Source: Candidatus Vallotia laricis
GTDB taxonomy: Bacteria > Pseudomonadota > Gammaproteobacteria > Burkholderiales > Burkholderiaceae
Assembly: GCF_020541325.1 (NCBI RefSeq)
Contig: NZ_CP047399.1
Location: forward strand, 806,001-870,000
Length of the DNA: 64,000 bases
Direction of reading: 5' to 3'
In this document: positions 1 through 11,114 of the stretch, piece after piece
Position numbering within the stretch: the first letter of the stretch is position 1
Layout: each line of letters starts with the position of its first letter
Position numbers and translations under genes: made by a program
Notes under the pieces: model-generated
Seen by the model: the letters and a program-made list of their open reading frames with translations, nothing else
Told to the model about the DNA's origin: nothing
The model's database searches: none

Positions 1-326
1 GCTTTTTCTCCTAAAATCTAGCACACCGATTACTAATCAGATAATTAGTTTTTATCTTCCCTAACACCGCTCGGTCAGGCTACGTTTAGCTAAATAAATC
101 ACACAGATCATAAGCATAGCTGGGCTAGATTATCTTTATTAATAGCGCTCCATAATCTAGGCCATGAATCTCTCTTAGATTGCTTTTTCCGAGGGGGGGG
201 CAAGTAGTGTGCAAGTAGCAACCACATACTTACCACTTAACACAATTAAGGCGTAATTTGGATATATAGTTATATCCATACAATATAAAACCATGAGATA
301 GTATATTTTTTTTACTATTACAAGTG
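1..326. other. Non-coding spacer downstream of etfA
   Basis: No gene recognised on either strand. The stretch is A+T-rich and carries a run of eight G at 193-200. In Burkholderia an acyl-CoA dehydrogenase gene often follows etfA; no trace of one is readable here. Confidence 0.5.
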
Positions 327-1277
327 TTATTTTTTTTGGTAAACGTGCAGTGCGTTAACTAGTTCCGGGATAAGCATAAATAAATCGCCCACAAGACCAT
401 AGTCGGCAACGTCAAAAATTGGTGCCTCTGGATCTTTGTTGATTGCTACGATAACCTTGCTATCTTTCATTCCAGCTACATGCTGGATCGCACCGGAAAT
501 CCCGATAGCGATGTACAATTGTGGCGCAACAATCTTTCCACTTTGTCCAATCTGATAGTCATTGGGCGCGTATCCTTCTTCGACTGCTGCTCGTGAAGCG
601 CCCAGCGCAGCTCCTAGCTTGTCGGCTAGTGGCCCTAGCATATGCGCATAATTCTTTTTGCTGCCCAGCCCTCGTCCGCCCGATACAATTACCCGTGCGC
701 TGGTTAATTCAGGACGATTTAACTTTCTTAGGTTACGGCTTACGAAGCTTACACTAGGTACTGCTGCCGCAGCTTTAATCACTTGTATAGGCGTGCTACC
801 GCCATCGGCAGAAACCGGATTAAATGCCGTGCCTCGTATAGTAATAACCTTAATCGAATCTACTGATTGCACAGTTGCGATAGCATTTCCGGCATAAATC
901 GGTCGCTCGAAAATATCTGTTCTTATTATTGCCGTAATATCACTTATTTGCGCGACGTCTAACTTAGCGGCAAGACGAGGTGCTATATTCTTTCCGTATG
1001 TAGTTGCAGGCAGCACGATATGTGTATACTGACGCGCAATCGAGAGCACTGTTGCCTCGATATTCTCCGCCAATCCTTCACACAACTGCGGAGCATCAGC
1101 TAGAAGTGTCTTCGCTACCCCAGCTATGTTAGCTACGGTAGCGGCCACAGCTCCTGCCCTATACCCAGCCACTAGTACGTGGACTTCGCCGCCCAATTTC
1201 TGGGCGGCCGCTACTGTGTTTAATGTTATGGCCTTGAGAGCTATGTTGTCGTGTTCTGCAATAACTAGTATTGTCAC
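327..1277 (-). CDS. etfA: Electron transfer flavoprotein alpha subunit
   Basis: EtfA binds FAD and, with EtfB, takes electrons from acyl-CoA and related dehydrogenases and passes them to ETF-ubiquinone oxidoreductase. The N-terminal half is the Rossmann-like ETF domain (begins [10 protein letters not shown]). The C-terminal third carries the FAD-binding signature, including [31 protein letters not shown] and [21 protein letters not shown] choose the GTG start at 1277 (316 aa): the family N-terminus begins there and AAGAGGT lies 5 nt upstream. An in-frame ATG at 1295 would add six residues. The gene follows etfB closely on the same strand and is presumably co-transcribed. No partner dehydrogenase is visible in this window. 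Identity is secure; only the start is open. Confidence 0.96.
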   Translation of the reverse strand: MTILVIAEHDNIALKAITLNTVAAAQKLGGEVHVLVAGYRAGAVAATVANIAGVAKTLLADAPQLCEGLAENIEATVLSIARQYTHIVLPATTYGKNIAPRLAAKLDVAQISDITAIIRTDIFERPIYAGNAIATVQSVDSIKVITIRGTAFNPVSADGGSTPIQVIKAAAAVPSVSFVSRNLRKLNRPELTSARVIVSGGRGLGSKKNYAHMLGPLADKLGAALGASRAAVEEGYAPNDYQIGQSGKIVAPQLYIAIGISGAIQHVAGMKDSKVIVAINKDPEAPIFDVADYGLVGDLFMLIPELVNALHVYQKK

Positions 1278-1301
1278 ATCTACCTCTTTGCGCATTGAGC
1301 A

Positions 1302-2051
1302 TTAGAGTACTTTTGCTTCACTCCTAAGCTTTTCGACCAGTGTAGAGATATCTGGTATTTTTATACCCATACTGCGCTTATGTGGCTCGGCCACTTTTAG
1401 TGTTTTAAGACGCGGCTCTACTTTTACCCCTAAGGTTTGCGGTGTTACGCGCTCTAGTGGTTTTTTCTTTGCCTTTATAATGTTGGGCAATGTTATATAA
1501 CGTGGTTCATTAAGTCGAAGATCGGTGGTTACCACCGCCGGCAGCTTTAATAAGAGCGTCTCCGTTCCGTCGTCTACTTCACGGGTCACCGTAGCAAAAC
1601 CAGCCTCAACTGTTACCTTCGAAGCAAACGTAGCCTGTGACCATCCAGCTAGCGCAGCTAGCATTTGCCCAGTCTGATTTGAATCATCATCAATTGCTTG
1701 TTTTCCAAGGATCACGAGCTGAGGTCGCTCCCGTGTGATAAGCACGTTAAGCAATTTGGCAACCGCCAAAGGCTGCAGCTCCTCCTGGGTTTCGATGAGG
1801 ATTGCTCGATCTGCACCGATCGCTAGCGCAGTACGTAACGTCTCTTGACATGCGAGCACCCCAGCAGATACAACGACTATTTCCCTAGTCATACCTGATT
1901 CTTTTAATCGTACCGCTTCTTCTACGGCAATTTCGTCGAACGGGTTCATCGACATCTTCACGTTTTTTATATCCACGCCCGTGCCGTCCGACTTCACGCG
2001 GACTTGAACATTATGGTCAACTACTCTCTTGACAGATACAAGAACTTTCAT
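1302..2051 (-). CDS. etfB: Electron transfer flavoprotein beta subunit
   Basis: EtfB is the AMP-binding subunit of the ETF heterodimer and docks onto client dehydrogenases. The start [14 protein letters not shown] at 2051 gives 249 aa, the usual family length; the frame stays open upstream but that part has no ETF similarity. Visible features are the [16 protein letters not shown] segment near residue 40 and the family signature around residues 185-205, ending in [18 protein letters not shown], which includes the client recognition loop. The stop TAA lies 24 nt before the etfA GTG start, so etfB-etfA is an operon. No promoter was identified in the long spacer upstream. Confidence 0.96.
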   Translation of the reverse strand: MKVLVSVKRVVDHNVQVRVKSDGTGVDIKNVKMSMNPFDEIAVEEAVRLKESGMTREIVVVSAGVLACQETLRTALAIGADRAILIETQEELQPLAVAKLLNVLITRERPQLVILGKQAIDDDSNQTGQMLAALAGWSQATFASKVTVEAGFATVTREVDDGTETLLLKLPAVVTTDLRLNEPRYITLPNIIKAKKKPLERVTPQTLGVKVEPRLKTLKVAEPHKRSMGIKIPDISTLVEKLRSEAKVL

Positions 2052-3331
2052 TTCTACGCTATAAAGATGAAAACGCGGAAGCGTATCAAGGTCACTATAA
2101 TAACCAACAATTTTTTTAAAGAAGAAAAAGCTAGGGAATAGCCTGTTAGAGCTGCTAGCTTGGCCCAGATTATATAGTTTTAATATGCGCTCATATAGAT
2201 TTACTGCAAAAAATTGCAGAAATCGTATGAATCCATCCCTGCAGTGCATAGATGTAGTCGCTGCTGCAAGATTAATAAAAGAAGTTTTACTAAAAAATAA
2301 TCTAACGCTATTAATCTACTAAAAATGCCGTTCCTTTGCTCAGTAATTCGCCTTGACCAGATCTCTAAGCTATAATTTGTTGTGATAAAATGGTTGTGTA
2401 TTCGGAACATGTATATACAAAATATAGGCATCTTCATCGACAATATTATCTTCTTCAGCTGCAAACTATGCTTTTAAGTAGATTTAGACTATCTATAATT
2501 TATGGAATTTTATCTCTCTAGTCTTGATGATGTCTGGTTTCGTAATCGTTTTTAACGATAGCGGCACCGAGGTATTCTTGTCTAGTTTATTCTGCGACGC
2601 AAATTTTCTTAAATTAGTAAATACACCCTAAATCATTTAATCTCTTGTTCGAGTAAAAGCTATATCGTTACTAGAACAGTATTTTCTAATTTATCGCTTC
2701 GATTCTTAAACCGCGTATCGCAACAAGATGATATAAGCAACTTTTGCATGCAGTTTACTGGCGTCGACTGTGGTAGCCGTTATATCTATAAACTCTCTAC
2801 TGCGCCCTAACATCGCAGATCGTATAAGAATTTTTTATATTGGTATTGATTTAACATGTGCATGCGACCGCTTTTTTCACAAAATTCACAAAAAGAGTTT
2901 TCAAAACTTGTACTGCTTAAGGAATTAATATAGGTAATAATCAACTAATTCTTAATCGCAGACAAGCGCACCATATATTTTAGGAAAATGCCGTTTTATT
3001 TTGCGAGAAAGAAGCTTGTATAGCTAAAAAAATATTGATATCGCAATATGGTTATCATTTGTGTAATAGCTCTCTATAAAACTGCATACTTTCTTTTACT
3101 ATCTCGCTACCGCACACAGCAACTTTTATTAAAAATAGACAGCATCAGTTATGATGTATAGATACTATCTAACCTGCTCGGAGATTTTTGTGTATTAGAG
3201 TATCCTGGACTTGTCCAGGATACTCTAATACTTGTGCGCTGCTTTACTTGCTATTCTTGTTATAGATATCTTTTTGATTTACTATCTGATTACTATTTTT
3301 TCCATGCCAGTAATTAAGACGTAACTGATTC
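2052..3331. other. Spacer between divergent etfB and mltB
   Basis: About 1.3 kb with no credible gene on either strand: short frames with many stops and A+T-rich composition. Its one distinct element is the perfect palindrome at 3192-3231. Promoters for etfBA and mltB should lie here, but I cannot point to a convincing pair of boxes. Confidence 0.5.
3192..3231. repeat. Perfect 19-bp inverted repeat, 2-nt spacer
   Basis: Left arm 3192-3210 (starts GTATTAGAG) is exactly complementary to right arm 3213-3231, with only TT between. Neither side has a T-run that would make it a normal intrinsic terminator. It lies 100 bp upstream of mltB in a divergent spacer. It belongs to a class of long palindromes seen across this window. 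Confidence 0.9.
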
Positions 3332-4462
3332 ATGACCCGCTGGACACTATCATTATTACTTATTCTCGCCATCTCTCGTAGCGCAGTAGCGAATGGTTCC
3401 GGCCAGATCATTGTTGATAAAACACAACTAGAAACCTCGCCGCTACAAAACAGAACATTTGAAGAAGAAATCGTTCCTCAGCACTATGCGAACCATCCAG
3501 GTATTAATGCGTTTATCAACGATATGGTTGCTAAGTATGATTTAGATGCCAAAACGCTAAAAACGTTGTTTAACCAAGCTGCGTATTCGAAAACCGCCAT
3601 TAAGTTGACGCTTTCTGCTTCAAAGTCAACACTTAAAAGTTGGCAGGCATATCAGGCACGGTTGATTGAACCGCTTAGAATTAATGCAGGCGTGAAGTTC
3701 TGGCAACAGAGTAAGGCAGCACTACAACGGGCTAGCAAAGAATTTGGTGTTCCGCCGGAGGTGATTGTTGGTATTATTGGAGTCGAAACATTATATGGTC
3801 GGAACATGGGGAACTTCCGTGTATTAGATACACTAACTACCCTTGCATTCGATTATCCGGAAACCCATAATCGTGCTCAACGTATGGCGTTATTCCGAAA
3901 GAACCTAGAAGATTTCTTGCTCTGGACCCAGAATGCTGGCATTGAACCAAGGACGGTTCTAGGTTCCTATAGTGGAGCAATTGGCATCCCACAGTTCCTG
4001 CCAAGCAGCATCGTTAAATACGCAGTCGACTACAAAGGCAATCATCGTATAGACTTACGCAATAGTCCAGATGATGCGATCGGTAGCGTTGCGAATTATT
4101 TAAAGCAGCACGGCTGGAACAGCGGACGACCAGTCGCATGGCGGATTCACGAGGATGCTGGCAGTATCGGTATTGCGCAAGCTGCTACAAATGGGAGTCC
4201 GGAGCCTCGCTGGGCGCTCCAAAAACTGTTGCGAGCTGGTATGCTTCTCAATGAAAATAGCGTCGATATAATAAGCGAGGCTAAAACACCCGTAGCCGTA
4301 ATCGAACTACCTACCCCAGAACAACCTACGCAGTACATACTTGGATTGCGAAATTTTTATGTGCTCACTTATTATAATCACAGCTTCTTTTATGCGCTAG
4401 CGGCATATCAACTAGGCGAGCGAGTCAGGGCGCAGATGGAAAAATCTTCGTCTATCCAATAG
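3332..4462 (+). CDS. mltB: Lytic murein transglycosylase B (MltB family)
   Basis: A 376-residue periplasmic peptidoglycan lytic transglycosylase that cleaves the MurNAc-GlcNAc bond, leaving 1,6-anhydro-MurNAc ends. Residues 1-20 form a signal peptide (MTRWTLSLLLILAISRSAVA) without a lipobox Cys, so the protein is probably soluble rather than a lipoprotein as in E. coli. The catalytic Glu is E152 in IIGVETLYGRNMG; the SYSGAIGIPQFLPSS segment near residue 215 and a C-terminal WRIHE..YNHSFFYALAAYQLG region are typical of the family (SLT_2 domain). No clear Shine-Dalgarno sequence precedes the ATG. Its retention implies the symbiont still remodels a peptidoglycan wall. Confidence 0.93.
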   Translation: MTRWTLSLLLILAISRSAVANGSGQIIVDKTQLETSPLQNRTFEEEIVPQHYANHPGINAFINDMVAKYDLDAKTLKTLFNQAAYSKTAIKLTLSASKSTLKSWQAYQARLIEPLRINAGVKFWQQSKAALQRASKEFGVPPEVIVGIIGVETLYGRNMGNFRVLDTLTTLAFDYPETHNRAQRMALFRKNLEDFLLWTQNAGIEPRTVLGSYSGAIGIPQFLPSSIVKYAVDYKGNHRIDLRNSPDDAIGSVANYLKQHGWNSGRPVAWRIHEDAGSIGIAQAATNGSPEPRWALQKLLRAGMLLNENSVDIISEAKTPVAVIELPTPEQPTQYILGLRNFYVLTYYNHSFFYALAAYQLGERVRAQMEKSSSIQ

Positions 4463-5244
4463 TAACACCTCTATTAGCATATCCGTCGAACTAACTATAC
4501 TATGATAGTTAACTATACCAAGAATATATCTCGTTGATAGATATTAATCGTAAATAATAAATAATTCATTATTAACTAGTCCTTCCTTATGGGCGGGGAT
4601 TCGGACAATACACATTACAGATTGATTAAGCATCGTTTTTTCTATCATGCTAAATTTTCTTAGCTCGTCACTCATATATACTACTTAATAGTATTACTTT
4701 AAATTTCTGCTATTCTTACATCTGATTAGATTAGTGTATTTCGAGCATAAACAGTAGGCAAAAATCCCTCTTCTATAATTAGACTGGATTATTTACGTTG
4801 GTCGACCGTAGGGCTATATTGCTTATCCCCGCGGTTACTGTTTTAGGTAGAATCAATGGTTAACGTAGTAACTGTACCTTTTATATATGACACGATCTTA
4901 TTTTGTTCTAGGATACCATTGATAGACCATTGGCATGTACTACTATGGGGTGATAGCGCCGAATCAAAAATCTAGTTTAAGTCTAAATAACTAACTTTAC
5001 ACTCACCTGCTCAGGATTGTTTGCGCAGTACAGTACACTCACCAAGACCATAGATTGCTAATAATGTTTACTAAGCCCGCGTCTACCATCCCTGGGTTGG
5101 GTAATATAAGGACTAAGTTGCATAATTAGCATAACGTGTATTCGTACTAGACAAGTTCGAGTATTTGTAGTGTGTAATTGATGGGCTATAATTGCTCTGT
5201 ACCGTACAAGTATGGTCTGCGAAAAACTAACTACTGTACTATAG
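4463..5244. other. Spacer between mltB and the lapB pseudogene
   Basis: No gene recognised. In Burkholderia, LPS-core sugar genes and cysM commonly lie between lapB and mltB. I read the minus strand for such remains (hldE, hldD, ugd, cysM) and found no alignment I trust. Confidence 0.4.
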
Positions 5245-6345
5245 TTAGCCGCTTAATGAGGCATTATTCATCAAGGTAATCGACTCAATCCGCTGAGGTA
5301 CATAAGTTTCCCAGATGCCATAGCTAGAGGGCGCCGCTAATAAAAATAACCTAGCCTGTAGGCCGCAATTCTGATGCGCATATGGTGGTAGATTTTTCAC
5401 GCAGTGCCGGATTAATATATACATTAGTTCTAATGCGATTTCCCGGGGCTTTTCGGTAATCATAATCTGTGCATTAAGCAGTCATTCTATACCAGCTAAA
5501 TTTGGAGACTTCTGCATTTTTGTGAGTACTAAAGCATGTGCTGCGTCTATATCATATAATTTAGGCTTATAAGAAACGTCAAGCAGATCGCCAGAATAAT
5601 ATGTCTTAGTAAGTTTGCTAATAACACAGCCCCCCCCCACTTGTTGCGATCGGTCATCTTTATATATATGCTTTGTATTGGCTTATAAACAACTAGTAGC
5701 AAGTAAGTGGTGTTTTGTCATCAATGATTAACAGCGAGTGTTAGTTCATTACGGGCTATCTCAACATCACCACCGTTTAGGGCGGCGTTGCACGCGGCAT
5801 TCCTCGGATTAAAATATAGTGCCCGCTGCAGTGCCTAAGTGCATTATCTAATGAATTACGAAATTTCTTTTCTTGGGGACGGTATGTCTATTGCTTTAAT
5901 CTATTTCGCCGCCATAATCGCTCTCTGCCATTCTCGTTCGATCTCAAATGATCAATGGCGCTTTTAATGCACTGAATGCGCACACCCGGTGTAATTTCTG
6001 GAAAAACCCTTTCAGCCCGATCAAGCAGCCTAGCCTCCTCAAGACATCCCGTCTAAGCTCATGCAACACACGATTTTGCTCGTTCAGCTTAGGTTTTTAC
6101 ACAAGAGTAAATTTTGTTGATGAACATAGATTGCTCGATTCGTCTTGACACGCTGACAAAATAAAGTTCCAAGAGCGAAGTGTAGTGCAGTTATCTCCGG
6201 ATTTAGTTTTGCTACCTCGACAAATATATCGATTACTTGATTCGGTTGTTTACTAATTAAGAAATTTAAACCATGAAAGTAAGAGTTGGAAGTTTTTTGC
6301 TCTTAAATAAAAAATATTTCAGGTTATAGTAAAGACCAGCTCAGC
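5245..6345 (-). pseudogene. lapB: Decayed lapB (TPR protein controlling LPS synthesis)
   Basis: Read in shifting minus-strand frames, the whole LapB/YciM protein can be followed. The N-terminal TPR part near 6310-6130 gives SYFHGLNFLISKQPNQVID, then VAKLNPEITALHFALGTLF. The middle gives LLDRAERVFPE near 6020 and ALQRALYFNPRNAACNAALN, then GGDVEIARNEL, near 5840-5740. Farther on come DAAHALVLTKMQKSPNLAGI near 5530 and the C-terminal rubredoxin-like knuckle NCGLQARLF...GIWETYVPQRIE near 5370-5270. There are several in-frame stops (for example three within about 13 codons near 5830-5865) and frameshifts. Zinc cysteines are also lost: the first Cys of the first pair, and both of the second pair (now APSS). 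The span of about 1.1 kb is close to the intact ~390-codon gene, so decay is by point changes more than deletion. It sits just beyond ihfB, the Burkholderia position. LapB normally guides FtsH-dependent turnover of LpxC. Confidence 0.85.
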
Positions 6346-6976
6346 CCGCAAACCATAGAAAAGATCAGCAGCTATTAGAAAGCAAGATATATGAATATGC
6401 TTTGTTAAGCATATGCGTGCTAGGTTTATTAGATGATCTTAGTATCGGTAGCTTCTCAATAGTTACCGATACTAGCTATTTATCTTTAATCTGCGCCTAA
6501 ACCTCAAGTATTCAGCTATAGCTAAAAACCACTAGTAGCACTAATATTTGCCAAGCAAGAATACCAACTAAAAGGTAGAGACTCAATCGATAGAGGTACC
6601 ACCATGATCAATAAGGTGTGCTATAAACTAACTAAGAATTTAGTATTAAAAGTTGTATAGTAACTAGCCGCTAGCATTAAAAATAGGAATTTAATAAAGA
6701 GGGTAAATTATACAATCAGTCTCATAAATAATTTTATTCACAGTAACCATTACAGTGAATTATTGGCGTATGAAATAATATTTTATATTTATGAATTAAT
6801 TGAGTTAGCTGTAGAAAAAAGTCTATTTTATAATAAAAACGCTTACGCTGCTTATTGATTAATGCCCTTAAAGCGATATATGTTGAGCTATATCTAGTTA
6901 TAATAATGTTACTAACCTCGTTAATGTCAGCAAAAACGTCGCATGATACTTAAGTTACTAATGTAACTAGCTTTTT
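6346..6976. other. Spacer between lapB pseudogene and ihfB
   Basis: This is where lapA would sit in Burkholderia. A minus-strand stretch around 6530-6610 would encode a hydrophobic segment, but I cannot align it to LapA with confidence. An 11-bp inverted repeat with a 13-nt loop spans 6440-6474 (TAGTATCGGTA / TACCGATACTA). Nothing else was recognised. Confidence 0.35.
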
Positions 6977-7309
6977 TTACATATCGCCTGATAAATTATT
7001 GCCACCAGTTTTTATAGACGACTGACCTGTTTTTTTGTTAATCCGATTGCGTAATTCTTTGCCCGGCTTAAAATGAGGTACCCATGTCGCTAGGATCTGA
7101 ACCTGCTTACCAGACTTTGGATTTCGTCCGACCCGAGCCATACGATAATTTAGTACAAATCTACCAAAGCCTCGTATCTCGATACGATGATTGGTGGAAA
7201 GCGCATCGGACATCGCTCCAAGCATTATCTTGACCGCACGATTTGCATCTCTTAAGACAAGCTGGGGAAATCGTAGCGCTAATTGAGCGACCAACTCTGA
7301 TTTGGTCAT
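6977..7309 (-). CDS. ihfB: Integration host factor beta subunit
   Basis: IhfB pairs with IhfA to bind and sharply bend DNA in chromosome organisation, transcription and replication. The 110-residue sequence has the HU/IHF fold throughout: [15 protein letters not shown] at the N-terminus, [14 protein letters not shown] leading into the beta-arm, the signature [11 protein letters not shown] at the arm tip, then [14 protein letters not shown]. The last ~15 residues are a basic tail beyond the usual ~94-105 aa. The start lies 6 nt after the rpsA stop, the conserved rpsA-ihfB arrangement. The arm residues have changed slightly (YRMAR for the usual YRPPR). Confidence 0.95.
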   Translation of the reverse strand: MTKSELVAQLALRFPQLVLRDANRAVKIMLGAMSDALSTNHRIEIRGFGRFVLNYRMARVGRNPKSGKQVQILATWVPHFKPGKELRNRINKKTGQSSIKTGGNNLSGDM

Positions 7310-7315
7310 GCTGCT

Positions 7316-9031
7316 TTACTGGTTTTGTTGACCGTCTAACTTGGCCTTGAGCAACGCACCAAAATTGGTTGTACCACTAGCGGCCACGCTACTATCAACT
7401 TGCAAGCCACGCATTGCCTGCTGTTGCTCTGGAGAATCTTTTACTTTCATTGATAGATGGATTCCACGTGACTTACGATCAATATTAATAATCATTGCGT
7501 TAACTTTGTCACCTTTCTGGAGCATATTACGCGCATTCTCTACACGGTCTTGCGCTATTTCTGACAACCGTAAATAACCCTCGACTTCAGCGCTCAACTG
7601 AATCACAACTCCTTTTGGATCAATAATTTTAACAGTACCATTGACTATAGAGCCCTTATCATTTAAGGCAACGAAGTTATTAAATGGATCGCCCTCTAAT
7701 TGCTTAATGCCTAGCGAGATGCGCTCCTTCTCGACATCGATACCAAGCACTACAGCCTCAATTTCATCCCCCTTCTTATATTTTCTAACTGCCTCTTCAC
7801 CAGATTCGCTCCACGATAAATCTGATAAGTGTACGAGGCCATCAATCCCCCCCGGCAGTCCAATAAACACACCAAAATCAGTAATTGATCTAATTGCGCC
7901 AGAAATCTTATCGCCTTTCTTAAAGTTTCGACTAAAATCATCCCAGGGGTTTGGTTTACATTGCTTCATGCCGAGACTAATACGTCGTCGAGCTTCATCA
8001 ATCTCCAGCACCATAACCTCAACTTCGTCGCTAAGCTGTACTACTTTGCTTGGTGCCACATTCTTATTAGTCCAGTCCATCTCAGATACATGTACTAGAC
8101 CTTCTATACCCGACTCAACCTCGACGAATGCACCGTAGTCGGTAATATTTGTGACCTTACCAAATAGTCTTGTACCTGACGGATAGCGACGAGAAATACC
8201 TTCCCAGGGATCATCGCCGAGTTGTTTAATGCCAAGCGAAACACGATTTTTATCTTGATCAAACTTTAAAATCTTTGCAGTTACTTCTTGGCCCACAGAG
8301 AGCACTTCACTCGGGTGACGTACACGACGCCACGCGATATCGGTAATATGTAGCAAGCCGTCGATACCACCGAGATCAACAAATGCGCCGTAATCAGTGA
8401 TATTTTTCACGATGCCATTGAGGATTGCGCCTTCCATTAATGTCTCGAGGAGCTTCGCACGCTCTTCGCCTTGCGTGGCTTCAATAACCGCACGTCGTGA
8501 CAGCACGACGTTATTGCGTTTACGATCCAGCTTTATCACGCGAAACTCGAGTGTTTTACCTTCATACGGAGTCGTGTCTTTTACCGGGCGGGTGTCAACT
8601 AGAGATCCAGGTAAGAACGCACGAATGCCATTGACCATTACAGTCATTCCGCCTTTAACTTTACTAGTGACCGTACCGGTCACTAGCTCATTGTTATCTA
8701 GTGCTTTTTCAAGCGAAAGCCACGAAGCAAGACGCTTAGCTTTATCACGTGATAGAACCGTATCGCCATAACCATTCTCAAGAGCATCAATCGCGACTGA
8801 TACAAAATCACCTTCTTGAACCTCAATTTCACCCTGATCGTTTAAAAACTCTTCGATCGGAATGTAAGCTTCAGACTTTAAACCAGCGTTAACGACTACG
8901 AAATTATGGTCAACACGCACAACCTCAGCAGAGATTACTTCGCCTGCACGCATGTCCTGACGGGTTAACGACTCCTCAAAGAGAGCCGCAAAAGATTCGA
9001 TATTCGGATTAGAAGTTTGCAGGTCAGACAT
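7316..9031 (-). CDS. rpsA: 30S ribosomal protein S1
   Basis: S1 binds mRNA on the 30S subunit and helps initiate translation of messages with weak Shine-Dalgarno sites. The start at [14 protein letters not shown] (571 aa) matches the family length and N-terminus; the frame stays open 17 codons upstream without S1 similarity. Six S1 RNA-binding repeats can be followed, with landmarks such as [40 protein letters not shown] and [20 protein letters not shown]. No strong Shine-Dalgarno sequence precedes the ATG, as in E. coli rpsA, where structured leader sequences compensate. Flanked by cmk upstream and ihfB 6 nt downstream, probably one transcript. Confidence 0.97.
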   Translation of the reverse strand: MSDLQTSNPNIESFAALFEESLTRQDMRAGEVISAEVVRVDHNFVVVNAGLKSEAYIPIEEFLNDQGEIEVQEGDFVSVAIDALENGYGDTVLSRDKAKRLASWLSLEKALDNNELVTGTVTSKVKGGMTVMVNGIRAFLPGSLVDTRPVKDTTPYEGKTLEFRVIKLDRKRNNVVLSRRAVIEATQGEERAKLLETLMEGAILNGIVKNITDYGAFVDLGGIDGLLHITDIAWRRVRHPSEVLSVGQEVTAKILKFDQDKNRVSLGIKQLGDDPWEGISRRYPSGTRLFGKVTNITDYGAFVEVESGIEGLVHVSEMDWTNKNVAPSKVVQLSDEVEVMVLEIDEARRRISLGMKQCKPNPWDDFSRNFKKGDKISGAIRSITDFGVFIGLPGGIDGLVHLSDLSWSESGEEAVRKYKKGDEIEAVVLGIDVEKERISLGIKQLEGDPFNNFVALNDKGSIVNGTVKIIDPKGVVIQLSAEVEGYLRLSEIAQDRVENARNMLQKGDKVNAMIINIDRKSRGIHLSMKVKDSPEQQQAMRGLQVDSSVAASGTTNFGALLKAKLDGQQNQ

Positions 9032-9242
9032 AAAATCGAATGGCGCATAGTTAGGCTCGGCTTTATAATCGCCGGCGGCCACATGCGGAGTTAAAGGTTA
9101 AAAACACATTCCTTATTACTAGGGAACACTTACAGTACCACTCTACTATATCCACATTAGGCGTTGTAAAGCCGATGAAGAATTACTGCCAAGGTAGGGG
9201 CTCAAGATGACAAACGCGAAACTCCTATATCTAGGAGACTTT

Positions 9243-9956
9243 TTAATCAAAATTAACTTTTACAACACTGGTATGCGACTCGATTTTCTGATACCAAACC
9301 ACTATACGATTAACCGCTTCGCCAATTGATAACATCGACGTGTCGAGCAGACGTGCATCTAGTGCTGGCTTTAACGGCGCACTCGTCCGATTTGAATCGC
9401 TGGAATCACGCTCAATTAAGTCACATAGAATTTTCTCAATTTTAGCAGGAAATCCTTTCTGTATCAATTGTTTATAACGTCTTTGTGCGCGATCCTCTGC
9501 GCTTGCCGTTAGAAATATTTTTAATACTGCATCGGTAAAAATTACCGTACCCATATCACGACCGTCTGCGACTAAACCAGGTGGTTTTCGAAAGGCGTAT
9601 TGTCGGGATAGAAGCGCGCTGCGTACCGGTGCATGAACCGCAATCGCAGAAGCCATCCTGCCAACAGACTCATGCCGAATACTGGTTGAAACATCCACCC
9701 CATTTAATTGCACGCAGCCCCCCGCACAAAAGAAATTAAGATTATTAATTAATGATACAAGCGCACTGACGTTGTTTTTATCTATTTGATGCTGTTTTGC
9801 TGCTAGTCCTGCTAATCGGTATAGAGCACCGCTATCTAGCAAATGAAATCCAAAGTGCGACGCTACAAGTCGAGCAACCGTACCCTTACCTGATGCGGTT
9901 GGTCCATCAATCGCAATAACTGGAACGTATTCATGAAATAAATTCTTGAATTTCAT
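9243..9956 (-). CDS. cmk: Cytidylate kinase
   Basis: Transfers phosphate from ATP to CMP/dCMP for pyrimidine nucleotide supply. The P-loop is GPTASGKGT at residues 18-26, followed by [16 protein letters not shown] (CMP-binding helix). The GRDMGTVIF segment and the RRYKQL..G lid region are present, as is a [15 protein letters not shown] stretch near residue 185 typical of bacterial Cmk. Length 237 aa is slightly above the usual ~228. It is first of cmk-rpsA-ihfB on the minus strand. Its Burkholderia upstream neighbours (aromatic/serine genes) are gone. Confidence 0.96.
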   Translation of the reverse strand: MKFKNLFHEYVPVIAIDGPTASGKGTVARLVASHFGFHLLDSGALYRLAGLAAKQHQIDKNNVSALVSLINNLNFFCAGGCVQLNGVDVSTSIRHESVGRMASAIAVHAPVRSALLSRQYAFRKPPGLVADGRDMGTVIFTDAVLKIFLTASAEDRAQRRYKQLIQKGFPAKIEKILCDLIERDSSDSNRTSAPLKPALDARLLDTSMLSIGEAVNRIVVWYQKIESHTSVVKVNFD

Positions 9957-11114
9957 TACTCCATATAAAGAGAAAATACGTTAAACAATTTACGGACTGG
10001 CCGTATAGAGCATAGAGTTCCACTTAAGAATATGATATTGCGGATAATCTGCCTAAAAACGTTTTCCATGCATGATTGATTAGCATCGCGAAAAGTAGTT
10101 GTAGAGATTATTGACTAAGCATTACCGATGCAATACTCATCTAGTACATCTAGTACGCGTTTATTAGTGTCTAATGGTAGCCACACAGTGAGCACCTACT
10201 ACTATAACTACTCATGTAGAGATTCGTGGTTATCTATGGGATCTATACTAAAATAGTATCACTTGTTTAATGAGAGCGAGATTCCCGGCACTTATTTAGT
10301 TACTGTAGACTACAGACTACACAGATGATTTATGCTACGGCGTAGCGATTAGCTACCTTACACTACGGGGATATAGATAAGATATTGTTAATGTTTTTAA
10401 GTAGGCAAATTCTTGATTATCGAGACCTTCTTAAACCGATTATCTAGCGGCGGCACACTACTTGAAATACCCTTAGGGTTTAAAATGCGCCAGTCTAAGT
10501 GCATACATATGGGATCTTAAGATCTACTAAATAGTATCGAATATTCCCTTATATCGTGAGACACGAAAATATCAGTACGTATTAATAGGCACAGTTTTAA
10601 AGCATTGATCTAAAGATAACGATACATCATAGTCAATCATTCAAGCATTGATTTATGTCTTGCACTCGATTCTATACCCGAGTGCAAGACGCGTTATGTG
10701 CTAGTTCTAATGGTATCAAGAAAAACTATTTTGTAAATTTTAACTTAGTCGATAAACTTACGGGGAAGTAGGCTTTAATAGTCAGCTTATGCTGATAGCA
10801 ATTATCCAGTAAGATAAGTAACATTTAATTCAAGCATTGATACTAGCTTATAAGCTAAGTTGGTTTATCTTCATTGGCACCTAACTTTAGATATGTCAAT
10901 CTAGTTATTAATTTTTGACCGTATATCTTAACGGCGTGAACGAAGCCTTATCAAAATTTAATATTTATACCCAGAATTATTTCCTCAAATAAATAAAATT
11001 ATTACGTTGAGAAAAATAAAAAACATATCCAACGTTGCTCACAATTATTAGCCTACTTCTACGACACCGCTACGTAAAGCTATAAAATAGCTGGATTGTA
11101 CACATACACAGTTA
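9957..11114. other. Spacer replacing the serC-pheA-hisC-tyrA-aroA block
   Basis: In Burkholderia the genes between the gyrA neighbour and cmk are serC, pheA, hisC, tyrA and aroA (about 6 kb, from memory). Here 1.16 kb of stop-rich DNA remains, and I cannot recognise remnants of any of them. It contains the inverted repeat at 10657-10690. Confidence 0.4.
10657..10690. repeat. 12-bp perfect inverted repeat, 10-nt loop
   Basis: Arms 10657-10668 (GTCTTGCACTCG) and 10679-10690 are exact reverse complements. No T-run follows on either side, so it is not a standard intrinsic terminator. It lies between cmk and the DUF2059 gene, far from both. Confidence 0.75.

Noticed and set aside
4463-5244. Remnants of hldE, hldD, ugd or cysM
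   Set aside because: Expected from Burkholderia gene order, but no segment could be aligned convincingly in any minus-strand frame.
6531-6610. lapA remnant between lapB pseudogene and ihfB
   Set aside because: A hydrophobic stretch can be read on the minus strand, but the residue match to LapA is too weak to claim.
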